From a virus: a stretch of DNA of 42,294 bases. A program made the translations under genes and the position numbers. This document shows positions 7,065 to 14,227 of the stretch, one piece after another (position 1 is the stretch's first letter; each line of letters begins with the position of its first letter). The notes under the pieces are model-generated. The model saw nothing but the letters and a program-made list of their open reading frames with translations. It made no database searches and was not told the DNA's origin. The stretch is taken from positions 1 to 42,294 of the IMG/VR virus record IMGVR_UViG_3300037264_002333. The stretch is one strand, 5' to 3'.

Positions 7065-7192
7065 ACGAGCACGAAACCAAGGAGTACCTGGAACTACTCC
7101 AGGACATCCAAAAGTCGCATCCAGAAGTCACGGTACTGCTAGATTTCACCGAAGAAGATGCCAATTGGTTACACAAGAAGCCGAATGGTTAG
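7061..7192 (+). CDS. Acidic 43-aa ORF downstream of the MuF toxin-like gene
   Basis: ATG 7061 overlaps the MuF stop by four bases (ATGA), so it is probably co-translated with it. The product is acidic and helical (MNEHETKEYLELLQ... then LLDFTEEDANW), without cysteines or membrane segment. Its position, size and charge are those of a possible immunity or antitoxin peptide, but there is no family match and this is an inference. Confidence 0.5.
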   Translation: MNEHETKEYLELLQDIQKSHPEVTVLLDFTEEDANWLHKKPNG

Positions 7193-7200
7193 ATTCAGTG

Positions 7201-7404
7201 ATGTACGGGGATGGGGGGGTGGGGAAGATGTGGAAGGAAACGCTCTCGAACATCGTGCATGACAGCCCCTGTGCCGTCTGTGGTGAGGGGCGCATTCTCC
7301 TGTGTTTTGTCCGTGTCCAGGGGACGGCAGTGACGACGCGGCTCCAAACGCTGTGCGGGTGCCAGCACGTCTTACATGAGCACGTCGCCATTCGGAAGGT
7401 CTAA
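7201..7404 (+). CDS. Small cysteine-rich protein, 67 aa
   Basis: ATG 7201 (or GTG 7198) opens a frame with CAVCGEG near residue 24 and CGCQH near residue 52, a likely four-ligand zinc site. It ends just before a strong hairpin at 7405, so it closes this gene cluster. No family recognised. It may be a second accessory to the MuF gene or an unrelated small protein. Confidence 0.5.
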   Translation: MYGDGGVGKMWKETLSNIVHDSPCAVCGEGRILLCFVRVQGTAVTTRLQTLCGCQHVLHEHVAIRKV

Positions 7405-7435
7405 GGGACGGCGCTGGCATATCTTGCGCCGTCCC
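7405..7435 (+). terminator. GC-rich perfect hairpin after the MuF cluster
   Basis: Arms GGGACGGCGC (7405-7414) and GCGCCGTCCC (7426-7435) pair perfectly over 10 bp around an 11-nt loop, starting right after the stop codon. There is no T-run, so it is not a textbook intrinsic terminator; it could be a weak terminator, an RNA-end stabiliser or a processing site. Similar T-less hairpins occur at 13420 and 37639. Confidence 0.5.
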
Positions 7436-7521
7436 TCGCAATACACCAACTTTGATTTGGCGAGGAAAAAGTCCTGGGCGCGGGAACGACAGCAGACTGT
7501 CGGCCCACGTCCTTTTTAGTA

Positions 7522-7545
7522 CCGGCCCGCGACGGGTACGCGGAG
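7522..7545 (+). repeat. 24-bp direct repeat, copy 1, with internal hairpin
   Basis: Identical to 7589-7612, 67 bp downstream. Within it CCGCG (7527-7531) pairs with CGCGG (7539-7543) around loop ACGGGTA. The bases after each copy are also loosely similar (purine/CCAGG-rich with a ribosome-site-like GGAGG), so the whole leader segment may be an old duplication. Confidence 0.75.
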
Positions 7546-7588
7546 AGAGGCCCAGGCTCTGTTCCTTCCTGGAGGGGGTGTTCTGCAT

Positions 7589-7612
7589 CCGGCCCGCGAC
7601 GGGTACGCGGAG
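7589..7612 (+). repeat. 24-bp direct repeat, copy 2, with internal hairpin
   Basis: Second exact copy of the element at 7522-7545. Its hairpin lies at 7594-7610, about 38 bases ahead of the scaffold start, close enough to influence ribosome loading or to be a protein-binding RNA site. Confidence 0.75.
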
Positions 7613-7647
7613 GGGCTCCAGGCCCTGGTCCTGGAACAGGAGGCAGT

Positions 7648-8475
7648 ATGCCAGACAAGGCGCGGACCGTTGAGGTGGAGATTGACGGCAAGAAGGTAGC
7701 CGTGCAGTTGCCAGACACGGTGCTGACGCGGGAAGAAATCGACGAGCAATTCGTCCCGCTGACGAAGCACAATATCGCGATGAAGAAGCTCCGCGATGCA
7801 GCCGAAGGGAAAGTGGACCGAGCCACACTCGTCGAGGATGAAGGGTTCCTGGCGGAGTTGGCCGAGAAGAAGGGGGACTGGTTCGCGGAACGCCTCAAGC
7901 TCAAGAAGGGGGGCGTCGATCAGTCCGAGTTGGAGAAGCTCCAGCAACAGTGGGGCGAGCGGGAAGCGCGGCTCAAATCGCAATGGGTGGACCGCGAATT
8001 GAAGCCCGTGACGGACAAGCTGGAGATTGCGACCAAGACCGTTGGGTCCTTGCGGTCCCAGCAGTTGGACAACACGGTGATGCAAGCGGCCGTGGACAAT
8101 GAAGTGGTGGAGGACAACTACGAACCGATCAAGGCATGGTTCCGGTCCTTCACGAAGTACGACGAAGAATTCAACGGCTGGTTTATCGTGGGGGGCGACG
8201 GCGAATTCGAAGCCACCACGGTGATGAAGAAGGGCAAGGCACCGTACAAGACGCCGGGAGAACATCTGGCGGAGCTTCGACAGGCTGGCAAGTATGCCTC
8301 GTGGTTCAAGGCGGGGACACGGCCTGGAGCGGGATACAAGGGGCCTGGCAGTAAGACGCCCGACGTATCTGTGGACGAGCAAATCGCCGCCGCCGAGAAG
8401 GCGGGCAAGTTTAACGAGGCGATTAAGCTCAAGATGGACAAGGCACGACAGATCACAAGCGCGGCAACGCGCTAA
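7648..8475 (+). CDS. Capsid scaffolding protein, 275 aa
   Basis: ATG 7648 has an AGGAGG site eight bases upstream. The product is highly charged, Lys/Glu-rich and largely helical: residues about 60-150 look like a coiled coil (LEKLQQQWGEREARLKSQW), and the C-terminus is basic (KLKMDKARQITSAATR), the usual pattern for scaffold proteins that bind the capsid shell. Its place directly before the major capsid gene supports the call. It carries no visible protease domain. The N-terminus (VEVEIDGKKVAVQLPD) forms a small beta element. Confidence 0.8.
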   Translation: MPDKARTVEVEIDGKKVAVQLPDTVLTREEIDEQFVPLTKHNIAMKKLRDAAEGKVDRATLVEDEGFLAELAEKKGDWFAERLKLKKGGVDQSELEKLQQQWGEREARLKSQWVDRELKPVTDKLEIATKTVGSLRSQQLDNTVMQAAVDNEVVEDNYEPIKAWFRSFTKYDEEFNGWFIVGGDGEFEATTVMKKGKAPYKTPGEHLAELRQAGKYASWFKAGTRPGAGYKGPGSKTPDVSVDEQIAAAEKAGKFNEAIKLKMDKARQITSAATR

Positions 8476-8526
8476 ACCCGCGACCCCCGGTTGAAGGGTT
8501 GGTCGCCAAACAAAGAGGGATGACAA

Positions 8527-9495
8527 ATGCCTACAGTCTCTGGCATGGCGACCAGTTATGACCTCCCGCAGTATATCGGGGAGTTGTTCCAGAAGTCCGA
8601 GAAGCCGAATGCCGTGCTGCGCCTCGTCGGTGGCTTGACCGGAGAACTCCGGTTGGTCGGGAACGCCAAGTTCCCGATGGGCGTGAACTACATTCTGCCG
8701 ACAGCGGCCCAGCCCGCCATTCTCGAAGGCGCGGCGCCGTCGCCGGTCGAGCAGGACACCGCCCAGGCGGACAACATCGTCCAAATCTTCCAGAAGTCCG
8801 TGAAGCTCGCGTACTCGAAGATGGGCGAGAAGCAGTCCGTCGATGGTATCGCGCTGATTCCTGGCGCGGGTGTGGGGACGCCGCTTCAGACAGGTTCGTT
8901 GGAGTGGCAGTTGTCGAAGTCGATGGAGTCCATCCAGCGGGATGCGAATTACAGCTTCCTGCGGGGCGCCTATGTCTCCCCGGCCAACAACTCCACGGCG
9001 CGGCAGACACGCGGGGTGCGGACGGCGGTAACGACCAACGTGACGGCGGTGACGCCGCCACTGAGCAAGGTCACGTTCGAAGGGCACCTGCGGACGATGC
9101 TGAACAATAGCGCGTTCGTGCAGGGCGACGAGGTGTTCGTCCTGGGCTCCGCCGCGACGCTCGACATCCTTATCAGTCTCTACGAGCCCTCGGCTACTGT
9201 CGGGTTCCGCCCGCAGGACACGCGGGAAATTGTGGGTGTGTCGCTGCGGACCATCCACGCCCGTTGGGCGACGTGCCACCTGGTCTGGGAGCCGGATGTG
9301 GCGGCCAACGAGTTGTTTATCTTCCAGCCCAAATTCTGCCGGGTCACGGCCATGCCGATTCCGCAGAAGGGCGTCCTCTTTGCCGAACCGCTGGGGAAGG
9401 TTGGGGCGGCAGATGAGTGGCAGTTGTACGGCGAGCTTGGCATCGACTACCGGGACGAAATCTTCCACGGGGTCCTGACAGGCATCACGTCGTAA
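8527..9495 (+). CDS. Major capsid protein, SU10/DUF5309 type, 322 aa
   Basis: Forms the icosahedral head shell with the HK97 fold. Family landmarks are MATSYDLPQYIGELF near the start, AAQPAILEGA at about residue 60, RDANYSFLRGAYVSPANN and STARQTRG at about 138-162, and the C-terminal VLFAEPLGKVGAADEWQLYG block followed by HGVLTGI. These match the SU10-like/DUF5309 major capsid family, and length is normal. ATG 8527 follows a GAGGGATGAC ribosome site. A strong terminator follows the gene at 9509, suggesting high, partly separate expression of scaffold and capsid relative to the downstream tail genes. Confidence 0.9.
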   Translation: MPTVSGMATSYDLPQYIGELFQKSEKPNAVLRLVGGLTGELRLVGNAKFPMGVNYILPTAAQPAILEGAAPSPVEQDTAQADNIVQIFQKSVKLAYSKMGEKQSVDGIALIPGAGVGTPLQTGSLEWQLSKSMESIQRDANYSFLRGAYVSPANNSTARQTRGVRTAVTTNVTAVTPPLSKVTFEGHLRTMLNNSAFVQGDEVFVLGSAATLDILISLYEPSATVGFRPQDTREIVGVSLRTIHARWATCHLVWEPDVAANELFIFQPKFCRVTAMPIPQKGVLFAEPLGKVGAADEWQLYGELGIDYRDEIFHGVLTGITS

Positions 9496-9508
9496 GGCAG
9501 AGGGGTGC

Positions 9509-9548
9509 GCGGGGGGCTACGGCCCCCCGCCTTTCTGTTTCTCTTGTC
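9509..9548 (+). terminator. Intrinsic terminator after the major capsid gene
   Basis: Nine-bp arms GCGGGGGGC (9509-9517) and GCCCCCCGC (9522-9530) enclose a UACG tetraloop closed by C-G, a very stable UNCG-type loop, followed by a T-rich tail (CTTTCTGTTTCTCTT). It is probably partial, reducing transcription into head-tail genes, since no promoter is evident before 9559. Confidence 0.85.
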
Positions 9549-9558
9549 AGGAGTCCGT

Positions 9559-9864
9559 ATGCCTAAAGTGTTCGCGCTGCAATACGATCATCTGGTGGAC
9601 CGGAGGCCGCCGCAGCCCGTCACCTTCGACCAAGTGCGGGTCAAGAATGCCAAAGGCAACTTTGTGTTCTTGGGTGTGGCAGAGGTCACGGCGGCGCTCG
9701 CCAAGGAATTCTACGATGGGCGTCCAGAGCAATTCCGCGTCGAGTGGGGTCCTGAGGAGCAGAGTGCGGCGGCGCCCGAGATTCCTGTTGAGGTGGCAGG
9801 TGCTATCGAACCACATGACGACCCGGCCTCGAAGTCGCGGCGCGGGCGTTCGGCCAAGGAGTAA
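9559..9864 (+). CDS. Small head-region protein, 101 aa
   Basis: ATG 9559 follows CAGGAGTCCGT; the longer frame back to 9505 would run through the terminator hairpin and is rejected. The first 60 residues are alpha/beta in character (VFALQYDHLVD, VTFDQVRVKNAKG); the C-terminal third is low-complexity, acidic then basic (SKSRRGRSAKE). Position between capsid and decoration genes suggests a minor head protein. No family recognised. Confidence 0.65.
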   Translation: MPKVFALQYDHLVDRRPPQPVTFDQVRVKNAKGNFVFLGVAEVTAALAKEFYDGRPEQFRVEWGPEEQSAAAPEIPVEVAGAIEPHDDPASKSRRGRSAKE

Positions 9865-9867
9865 GTC

Positions 9868-10236
9868 ATGGATGCCGCTGGCCCACAGCCGAAACTGACG
9901 ACCGGCCCCGTCGCCCAGGTGGCAGCGGGCACCTACAATAGCCCGTCGATTGACTTGCCGTCGCGGGTGGGTGGCATCGCCATCGCCGTGCTCGTGAAGA
10001 ATATTTCTGGGGCAGGCGCGACCCTCACGGCGAAGCTTCAGCACACCGGGGATGCCGACAGCGTAAACGACGCGACGGCGGTGTGGCTCGACATCACAGG
10101 CGCGTCCGTGGGTCCCATTACTACGAACACGATGCTCGTGGCGAATGTCACGGTCCCACATCTGCGGCGCGTGCGCTGGAACGTCGTCCTGGGTGGAACC
10201 TGGACCACCGGGAACTACGAGTGCGTGATTCAGTAG
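9868..10236 (+). CDS. Probable head decoration or structural beta protein, 122 aa
   Basis: The product is beta-rich with many Thr/Val/Gly strands (GGIAIAVLVKNISGAGATLTAKLQ is one edge; W-LDITGASVGP another) and a repeated Val-rich pattern typical of phage decoration or adaptor jelly-roll proteins. The core pattern LTAKLQHTGD followed by a Trp strand recurs in the N-terminal part of the next gene's product, suggesting related folds. Function is inferred from composition and location. Confidence 0.6.
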   Translation: MDAAGPQPKLTTGPVAQVAAGTYNSPSIDLPSRVGGIAIAVLVKNISGAGATLTAKLQHTGDADSVNDATAVWLDITGASVGPITTNTMLVANVTVPHLRRVRWNVVLGGTWTTGNYECVIQ

Positions 10237-10240
10237 GCCC

Positions 10241-11089
10241 ATGAGCACGACCTATGTGTTGTTCGGCATGTCCGAACGCGCCGCTGGCGGCACTCCCGAG
10301 AGCGGCGCGTTTGCTACGGGTGGTCGCACGCGCTGGCGGGCACAGTTGGACGTGGCCCGCTGGGTCGGTGCGGGGAACCTGGAAGTCGTGCTGGAGGCCA
10401 GCCCCACGGGGGCAGAGGGGTCCTGGGTGCAAGTGGCCACGTTCGGCGTATTGACCGACGCGGGTGGGGCAGTCTCCATTGTGAAGGACAGTACGAAGGA
10501 CCCAGCGGAATTCACGACGGCTATCACGGGCCGGGACGCTTGGTGTCGTGCCCGTATCGCGAGCCAGACGGCAGCGAAGGTCACGTTTAGCGCGAAGATG
10601 TGGGCGCCCTGGCTGGACCATACCTTCCAGGCGGACAAGAGCTTGCTGTCGCCCGAGTTGCTGTCCTTCACGAGCGGTATCGACCGGGTGATGGCGGAAG
10701 CCGAATTCGATGTCGGCAGCTTGCTCATGGAGCGGATGCCACGGTTCCTGGGCGTGGCCGGGCTCATGGCCTGGGGCACGCAGACCTTCAATTGGCACGC
10801 CCCAGATATCGTGAGCTACGTGAGCCCTGAAGGCGTAGATCGGGCGTCCGACGTGCCACGCGAGCAGGTGATGAGTGCGGGCCTGGACCTACCGGGATTC
10901 CTCGAAGCCGTCCGATTCGAAGTGGCCTTGCAGGCCGAGCATCTGTTTCAACGCGAGCAGTTGCGCCGGATGACGGGCGACCGGGAGGCGCAAATCTCGT
11001 GGCGGAAGATGGGACGCTTCGCGCCGGGGCTGGGGCAGCGGTTGCAAGCCTTCCGCCCGCGTGACCGCGACGTGTGGCGGGGGCGCTAG
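10241..11089 (+). CDS. Head structural protein with decoration-like N-terminus, 282 aa
   Basis: Residues about 1-130 resemble the beta fold of the preceding protein (NLEVVLEASPTG...W-VQVATFGV), in the style of tailed-phage decoration proteins. Residues about 140-282 are helical and charged, ending with basic segments (LGQRLQAFRPRDRDVWRGR), and could form a head-tail connector or adaptor part. Two-part structure suggests a fusion. Starts five bases after the previous stop; the next ATG is one base past its stop. Confidence 0.6.
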   Translation: MSTTYVLFGMSERAAGGTPESGAFATGGRTRWRAQLDVARWVGAGNLEVVLEASPTGAEGSWVQVATFGVLTDAGGAVSIVKDSTKDPAEFTTAITGRDAWCRARIASQTAAKVTFSAKMWAPWLDHTFQADKSLLSPELLSFTSGIDRVMAEAEFDVGSLLMERMPRFLGVAGLMAWGTQTFNWHAPDIVSYVSPEGVDRASDVPREQVMSAGLDLPGFLEAVRFEVALQAEHLFQREQLRRMTGDREAQISWRKMGRFAPGLGQRLQAFRPRDRDVWRGR

Positions 11090-11090
11090 G

Positions 11091-11588
11091 ATGCCCGCCG
11101 AAATCAATGTCTCCATGGACTTGTCGCAGACCCTGGTCGCCCTCACGGGCGTCAGTGGCCGCGTTAAGAATCTCCGGCCTGTGTTTCATGGCCCCATTGA
11201 CCAGAGCGTGAGCGAGTTGTTCTCGGCGCAATTCCACACCGAAGGGGCGTTCGGGGGGCGGCGCTGGGCGGCCCTCTCTCAGCAGACGATCAAGCAGCGG
11301 ATGCAGCGGGGACGCGGACGTGGCGGTATCCTGCGGGATACCTCTAGGCTCTGGGCGAGTCTCGTCAAGCGCGGCTCGCCGGAAGGCATTCGCGCTATCA
11401 CGGACAGTCGCTATCGGCGGGGGACGGCGGTGCCGTATGCGCGCTTCCACCAAGAAGGCACAAAGCGGATGCCGCAGCGGCAAGTTATTCCCGACCCCAT
11501 GCCAAAGGTGGTTGAAGACGCCTGGGTCCGCATCATCGCCAACTACGTGCAGACGGGCGACCTCTCGCCCTTCGCAGGGTGGTCCTAA
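11091..11588 (+). CDS. Phage virion morphogenesis (Mu gpG/P2 S-like tail completion) protein, 165 aa
   Basis: Family pattern: RRWAALSQQT with basic residues, then GGILRDTSRLWASL, then PYARFHQEGTKRMPQRQVIPDP, which is the classic order W-LS-T, iLr-tG-L--Sl, YA--Hq-G--- R--lp of phage virion morphogenesis proteins. These act at the head-tail interface in tail completion. The length is usual. It sits between head proteins and the tail terminator-like gene, as expected. Confidence 0.8.
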   Translation: MPAEINVSMDLSQTLVALTGVSGRVKNLRPVFHGPIDQSVSELFSAQFHTEGAFGGRRWAALSQQTIKQRMQRGRGRGGILRDTSRLWASLVKRGSPEGIRAITDSRYRRGTAVPYARFHQEGTKRMPQRQVIPDPMPKVVEDAWVRIIANYVQTGDLSPFAGWS

Positions 11589-11591
11589 CCC

Positions 11592-12125
11592 ATGCCCGTG
11601 ATTGAAACAATCAGGCTGGTGGCGGCGGCCCTGCGTCACCCGAGCTACGGCGTCAATGCGCAGTTAGCTGTCTACGCCCGCGATGCGACGGATGACCGTC
11701 CGCCTGTCATCAAAGGCGTCTATGAGGAGACCAGCGACTCCGCAGCCGCCCGTGATGGCCTGTATCCCGAGTGGCCCATCCTTGTGGTGACAGCCGATGG
11801 CCCAGTGCATTCTGTGGGCGAGCCCGGCCTGGATGGGAAGCATCGAGATTCGGAAGTCCCCTTGGCGATTCGGTATGTGACGGGGACCGCCGAACCGCAG
11901 ATCAAGCGGCGGGACACGTACTACACGTTGAACGCCATCATCCGCTGCCTGGACGCACTGACTAATCCCAGCACGCCGCAGGAACACCGGGAACTCAATA
12001 CCGTCTGCATTCAGTCCAAAGAGGAAGTCTGGTACGGCGGTATCGCAGAGAAGATTGAAGATGTGCCGGGGACCCTGTTGGCCGGGGCTGTCGTGGTGAC
12101 CTTCAATGTCCGAGATGAGTGGTAG
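11592..12125 (+). CDS. Probable tail terminator/head-tail joining protein, 177 aa
   Basis: Located between the morphogenesis protein and the tail tube gene, the position of tail terminator proteins. The product has an N-terminal helix (VIETIRLVAAALRH) followed by alternating strands (LAVYARDA, WPILVVTADG, VPLAIRYVTG), a helix TLNAIIRCLDALT and a final strand (VVVTFNVRDEW), consistent with the lambda gpU-like alpha/beta fold. This is a synteny-supported inference; the sequence signature alone is weak. Confidence 0.6.
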   Translation: MPVIETIRLVAAALRHPSYGVNAQLAVYARDATDDRPPVIKGVYEETSDSAAARDGLYPEWPILVVTADGPVHSVGEPGLDGKHRDSEVPLAIRYVTGTAEPQIKRRDTYYTLNAIIRCLDALTNPSTPQEHRELNTVCIQSKEEVWYGGIAEKIEDVPGTLLAGAVVVTFNVRDEW

Positions 12126-12214
12126 ACCAAAGTGTGACAGTCCCCCAATTGGCACTCCAAATGTGCTAAACTTGAGGGGTCGCAGGGACGCCTTTTTGCT
12201 GGGGGAGCGGGCAT

Positions 12215-12376
12215 ATGAGCGCGAGCATTCGAGTGGCGGGGGTTGTGTACAAGCTCCCGTCTGGGCTGGTAGGGGAGAAGCTGGATGCCTGGGTGCGCGA
12301 GCAGCCATGGGGCAAGCAGTACGAGGCCGAGCTAGCCGGAACGTCGGCGGCTCCGAAAAAGGCGAAGGGCGAGTAA
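12215..12376 (+). CDS. Small hypothetical protein, 53 aa
   Basis: ATG 12215 to TAA 12374-12376, preceded by GGGGGAG about 6 bases upstream. The product starts MSASIRVAGVVYKLP and ends in an Ala/Lys-rich tail (SAAPKKAKGE). It lies in the 285-base gap between the tail terminator-like and tail tube genes. The remaining gap (12126-12214) holds an AT-richer stretch but no convincing promoter. No family recognised. Confidence 0.55.
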   Translation: MSASIRVAGVVYKLPSGLVGEKLDAWVREQPWGKQYEAELAGTSAAPKKAKGE

Positions 12377-12410
12377 CTACGTGTCGCCGCGACGGCGAAG
12401 GGGATAACCA

Positions 12411-13391
12411 ATGAGCGTTGCCAAGCAAGTCCTACTCTACGGCCTGGAAGCCCAGGTCGAGCCGTCGTATAAGGGAGCCGTAACCTTCGTTCCAGCCACG
12501 GACGCGGTATTGCTGGCCGAGCCTGCGGTGATGACGATTGACTACCTCACGGACGGCACGCACTCTCCGGCCAATGCCACGGCCTCGCAATTGACCCGCA
12601 ATCCGCCTGCGGGGCGGTTTGCCGAATTGCCTATCCGCCTGGAATTCCGAGGCCGGAACGCGGCGTACGACGGCACCACGGGCATCCCACAGGACATCCA
12701 CGCGCTCATGCGTGGTTCAGGGCACAGCGCCGTCTTCAGCGCCACCCCGACCCCGCAGTACACGTACGCGCCGGAATCCGACACGTACGAGTCGCTGGGG
12801 TTGCGGGCGTTCGCTCGGGCGCAGCAGTACGACATGAAGGGCGTCTACTGCGACATGGGGTTCTCCATCGATGGCCCCGAGGAATGCGTCTTCGAATTCA
12901 ACGCGCAAGGGCTCATCACGCTTCCCACGGACGTGGCCTTGCCCGCGCTGACGTATGCCACGCACAAGCCGCCCTTGGGTCGCAATATCGCCCTGACGGT
13001 CAACGCGGTCACGACGCTCATCACCCGCAGCATCCGGTTCGCGCAGAATCGCCAGCGGGTCGGACGGGCCAACATCAACGAGTCTGTCGCCGGGGATGCG
13101 CACGCGGGCTATGCTCCAGGACGGCGCGGCCCCACCCTGGATATCACCGTGGAATCCACGGCGCTGGCCACGTTCAATCCGTACTCGTTGCGGGACCTGG
13201 CCACCAGTTTCGCGCTGGAGTTTACGATTGGGTCCGTGCAGTACAACAGGTTCAAGTTTTCCGCCCCAGCGGCACAGATCATCAGTGTGTCGGATGACGC
13301 GGATGACCCGGTGGCGCTCTGGACGATCAGCCTCGCCCTCGGCACGCCGGGGCAGACGACGAACGACGAGTATTCCTTCCTCGTCAACTAG
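12411..13391 (+). CDS. Major tail (tube) protein, 326 aa
   Basis: Product starts MSVAKQVLLYGLEAQ and is beta-rich with Thr/Ala-rich strands across its length, no coiled coil and no membrane segment. It lies between head-tail joining genes and the tail chaperones/tape measure, the fixed position of siphovirus tail tube genes, and is followed by a hairpin, as often seen after this highly expressed gene. Motifs such as PPAGRFAELPIRLEFRG and ALEFTIGSVQYNRFKF fit tube subunits with a longer two-domain build. Family assignment rests mostly on context. Confidence 0.72.
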   Translation: MSVAKQVLLYGLEAQVEPSYKGAVTFVPATDAVLLAEPAVMTIDYLTDGTHSPANATASQLTRNPPAGRFAELPIRLEFRGRNAAYDGTTGIPQDIHALMRGSGHSAVFSATPTPQYTYAPESDTYESLGLRAFARAQQYDMKGVYCDMGFSIDGPEECVFEFNAQGLITLPTDVALPALTYATHKPPLGRNIALTVNAVTTLITRSIRFAQNRQRVGRANINESVAGDAHAGYAPGRRGPTLDITVESTALATFNPYSLRDLATSFALEFTIGSVQYNRFKFSAPAAQIISVSDDADDPVALWTISLALGTPGQTTNDEYSFLVN

Positions 13392-13419
13392 CTCGACCAC
13401 CACGAGTGGGGCGAGTAAC

Positions 13420-13447
13420 GAAGGCCGCCGCAGGTTGGGCGGCCTTC
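13420..13447 (+). terminator. Perfect GC-rich hairpin after the tail tube gene
   Basis: Arms GAAGGCCGCC (13420-13429) and GGCGGCCTTC (13438-13447) pair over 10 bp around loop GCAGGTTG. There is no proper T-run (CAGCATATC follows). It probably lowers read-through from the highly expressed tube gene into the chaperones or protects the mRNA 3' end. Confidence 0.5.
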
Positions 13448-13514
13448 AGCATATCTAGGATTGGCGTGGCTGGCTGGGTAGGTTCCAGGCACACCACAAC
13501 ATTCTGGAGGCAGG

Positions 13515-13880
13515 TTGAATCGGCCACGTTTTGATGCCGATGAGCGCCTGGCCAACCTCGCTCGTCCCGCCATCAAGCTCGGTGGCCGTGTGTACGTGGG
13601 CCGGTTGCTCAGCATCGAAGAATGGGAGCCGTTCGAAGAACGCATGGAGGCGCTGAAGAACAAAACGATGTCCGAGCCGTCCGTGCGGGAGTTTTTTCGG
13701 GAGTACGGGCACACGATTTTCGCCCGGCGCTGGTGGGAGCGATGGAAGGGTGACCCGACAGATCGGCTCCTGCGGGAAGCGCCCATCGTGCAGTTGGAGG
13801 CGTTCGTCAGTTTTTGGGTGGCGCAGCAGCGGGCTATGAGGCCGTCAAAGGCCACGGCCCAGACGAGTGGGAGCAGTTAA
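13515..13880 (+). CDS. Tail assembly chaperone, G-like, 121 aa
   Basis: The only start compatible with the frame is TTG 13515, just after GGAGG (13506-13510); the next in-frame ATG would remove about 45 residues. The product is charged and helical (IEEWEPFEERMEALK, FFREYGHTIFARRWW). It precedes a second overlapping frame and the tape measure gene, the hallmark of the G/GT chaperone pair that binds the tape measure during tail assembly. The last 20 residues are low-complexity (SKATAQTSGSS). Confidence 0.7.
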   Translation: MNRPRFDADERLANLARPAIKLGGRVYVGRLLSIEEWEPFEERMEALKNKTMSEPSVREFFREYGHTIFARRWWERWKGDPTDRLLREAPIVQLEAFVSFWVAQQRAMRPSKATAQTSGSS

Positions 13881-14227
13881 CCGCTGCGGGGAAGCGCCAG
13901 ACGATCAGCACGCACATTCCCCTTGTCGTGATGCGTGCGCAATTCCTCCGGTTTTATGGACACGGCCTGTACTACAGTCCGGCCCTCTGGGACACCTGGG
14001 ACCACATCATTCCCTGGGGGCTGTTCTACGGCGCGCTTCGCGATATGCACGCCGTCATGGCGCTGGAGCGGCTGAATGTGGCCCAGGCCGTGGCCCAGGC
14101 GAATGCGCTGACCAGCGGGGATGGCCCCGCTATCAGATCGGCGCAGCAGTTGTTCCGTAAGTGGGTGAAGGAAGCGTACCGTTTCGAACGCTCGACCGTC
14201 GAAGGGGTTCCCGATGGCACTGACTAG
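13814..14227 (+). CDS. T-part of the tail chaperone, probably made by -1 frameshift
   Basis: This frame is -1 relative to 13515-13880 and is open from 13754 to the stop at 14225-14227. It has no good ribosome site: its first in-frame start is a TTG inside the T-run at 13811-13815. The product region THIPLVVMRAQFLRFYGHGLYYS, then ALWDTWDHIIPWG, is well formed, so it is surely translated, most likely as a fusion to the upstream protein. The likely slip area is the T5GGG stretch at 13811-13818, although it is not a perfect X-XXY-YYZ heptamer. Overlaps the tape measure start by 14 bases. Confidence 0.65.
   Translation: MGGAAAGYEAVKGHGPDEWEQLTAAGKRQTISTHIPLVVMRAQFLRFYGHGLYYSPALWDTWDHIIPWGLFYGALRDMHAVMALERLNVAQAVAQANALTSGDGPAIRSAQQLFRKWVKEAYRFERSTVEGVPDGTD

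Larger units (their letters stand above)
7436..7647 (+). promoter_or_regulatory. Structured leader ahead of the scaffold gene
   Basis: No gene is convincing in these 212 bases. They contain an inverted repeat CGACAG/CTGTCG at about 7487-7502, a T-rich stretch (CCTTTTTAG) near 7511, two identical 24-bp direct repeats (7522-7545 and 7589-7612) each able to form the same hairpin, and the AGGAGG ribosome site for the scaffold. A promoter is not evident. This is probably an untranslated control region for scaffold and capsid expression. Confidence 0.45.

Noticed and set aside
7580-7673. Small GTG-initiated ORF over the second leader repeat
   Set aside because: It overlaps the scaffold start, is arginine-rich shadow-like sequence and has no homology-like features.
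7516-9468. Long minus-strand frame (650 codons) opposite scaffold and capsid
   Set aside because: It mirrors codon bias of the + strand genes; product is His/Arg-rich shadow sequence with no domain.
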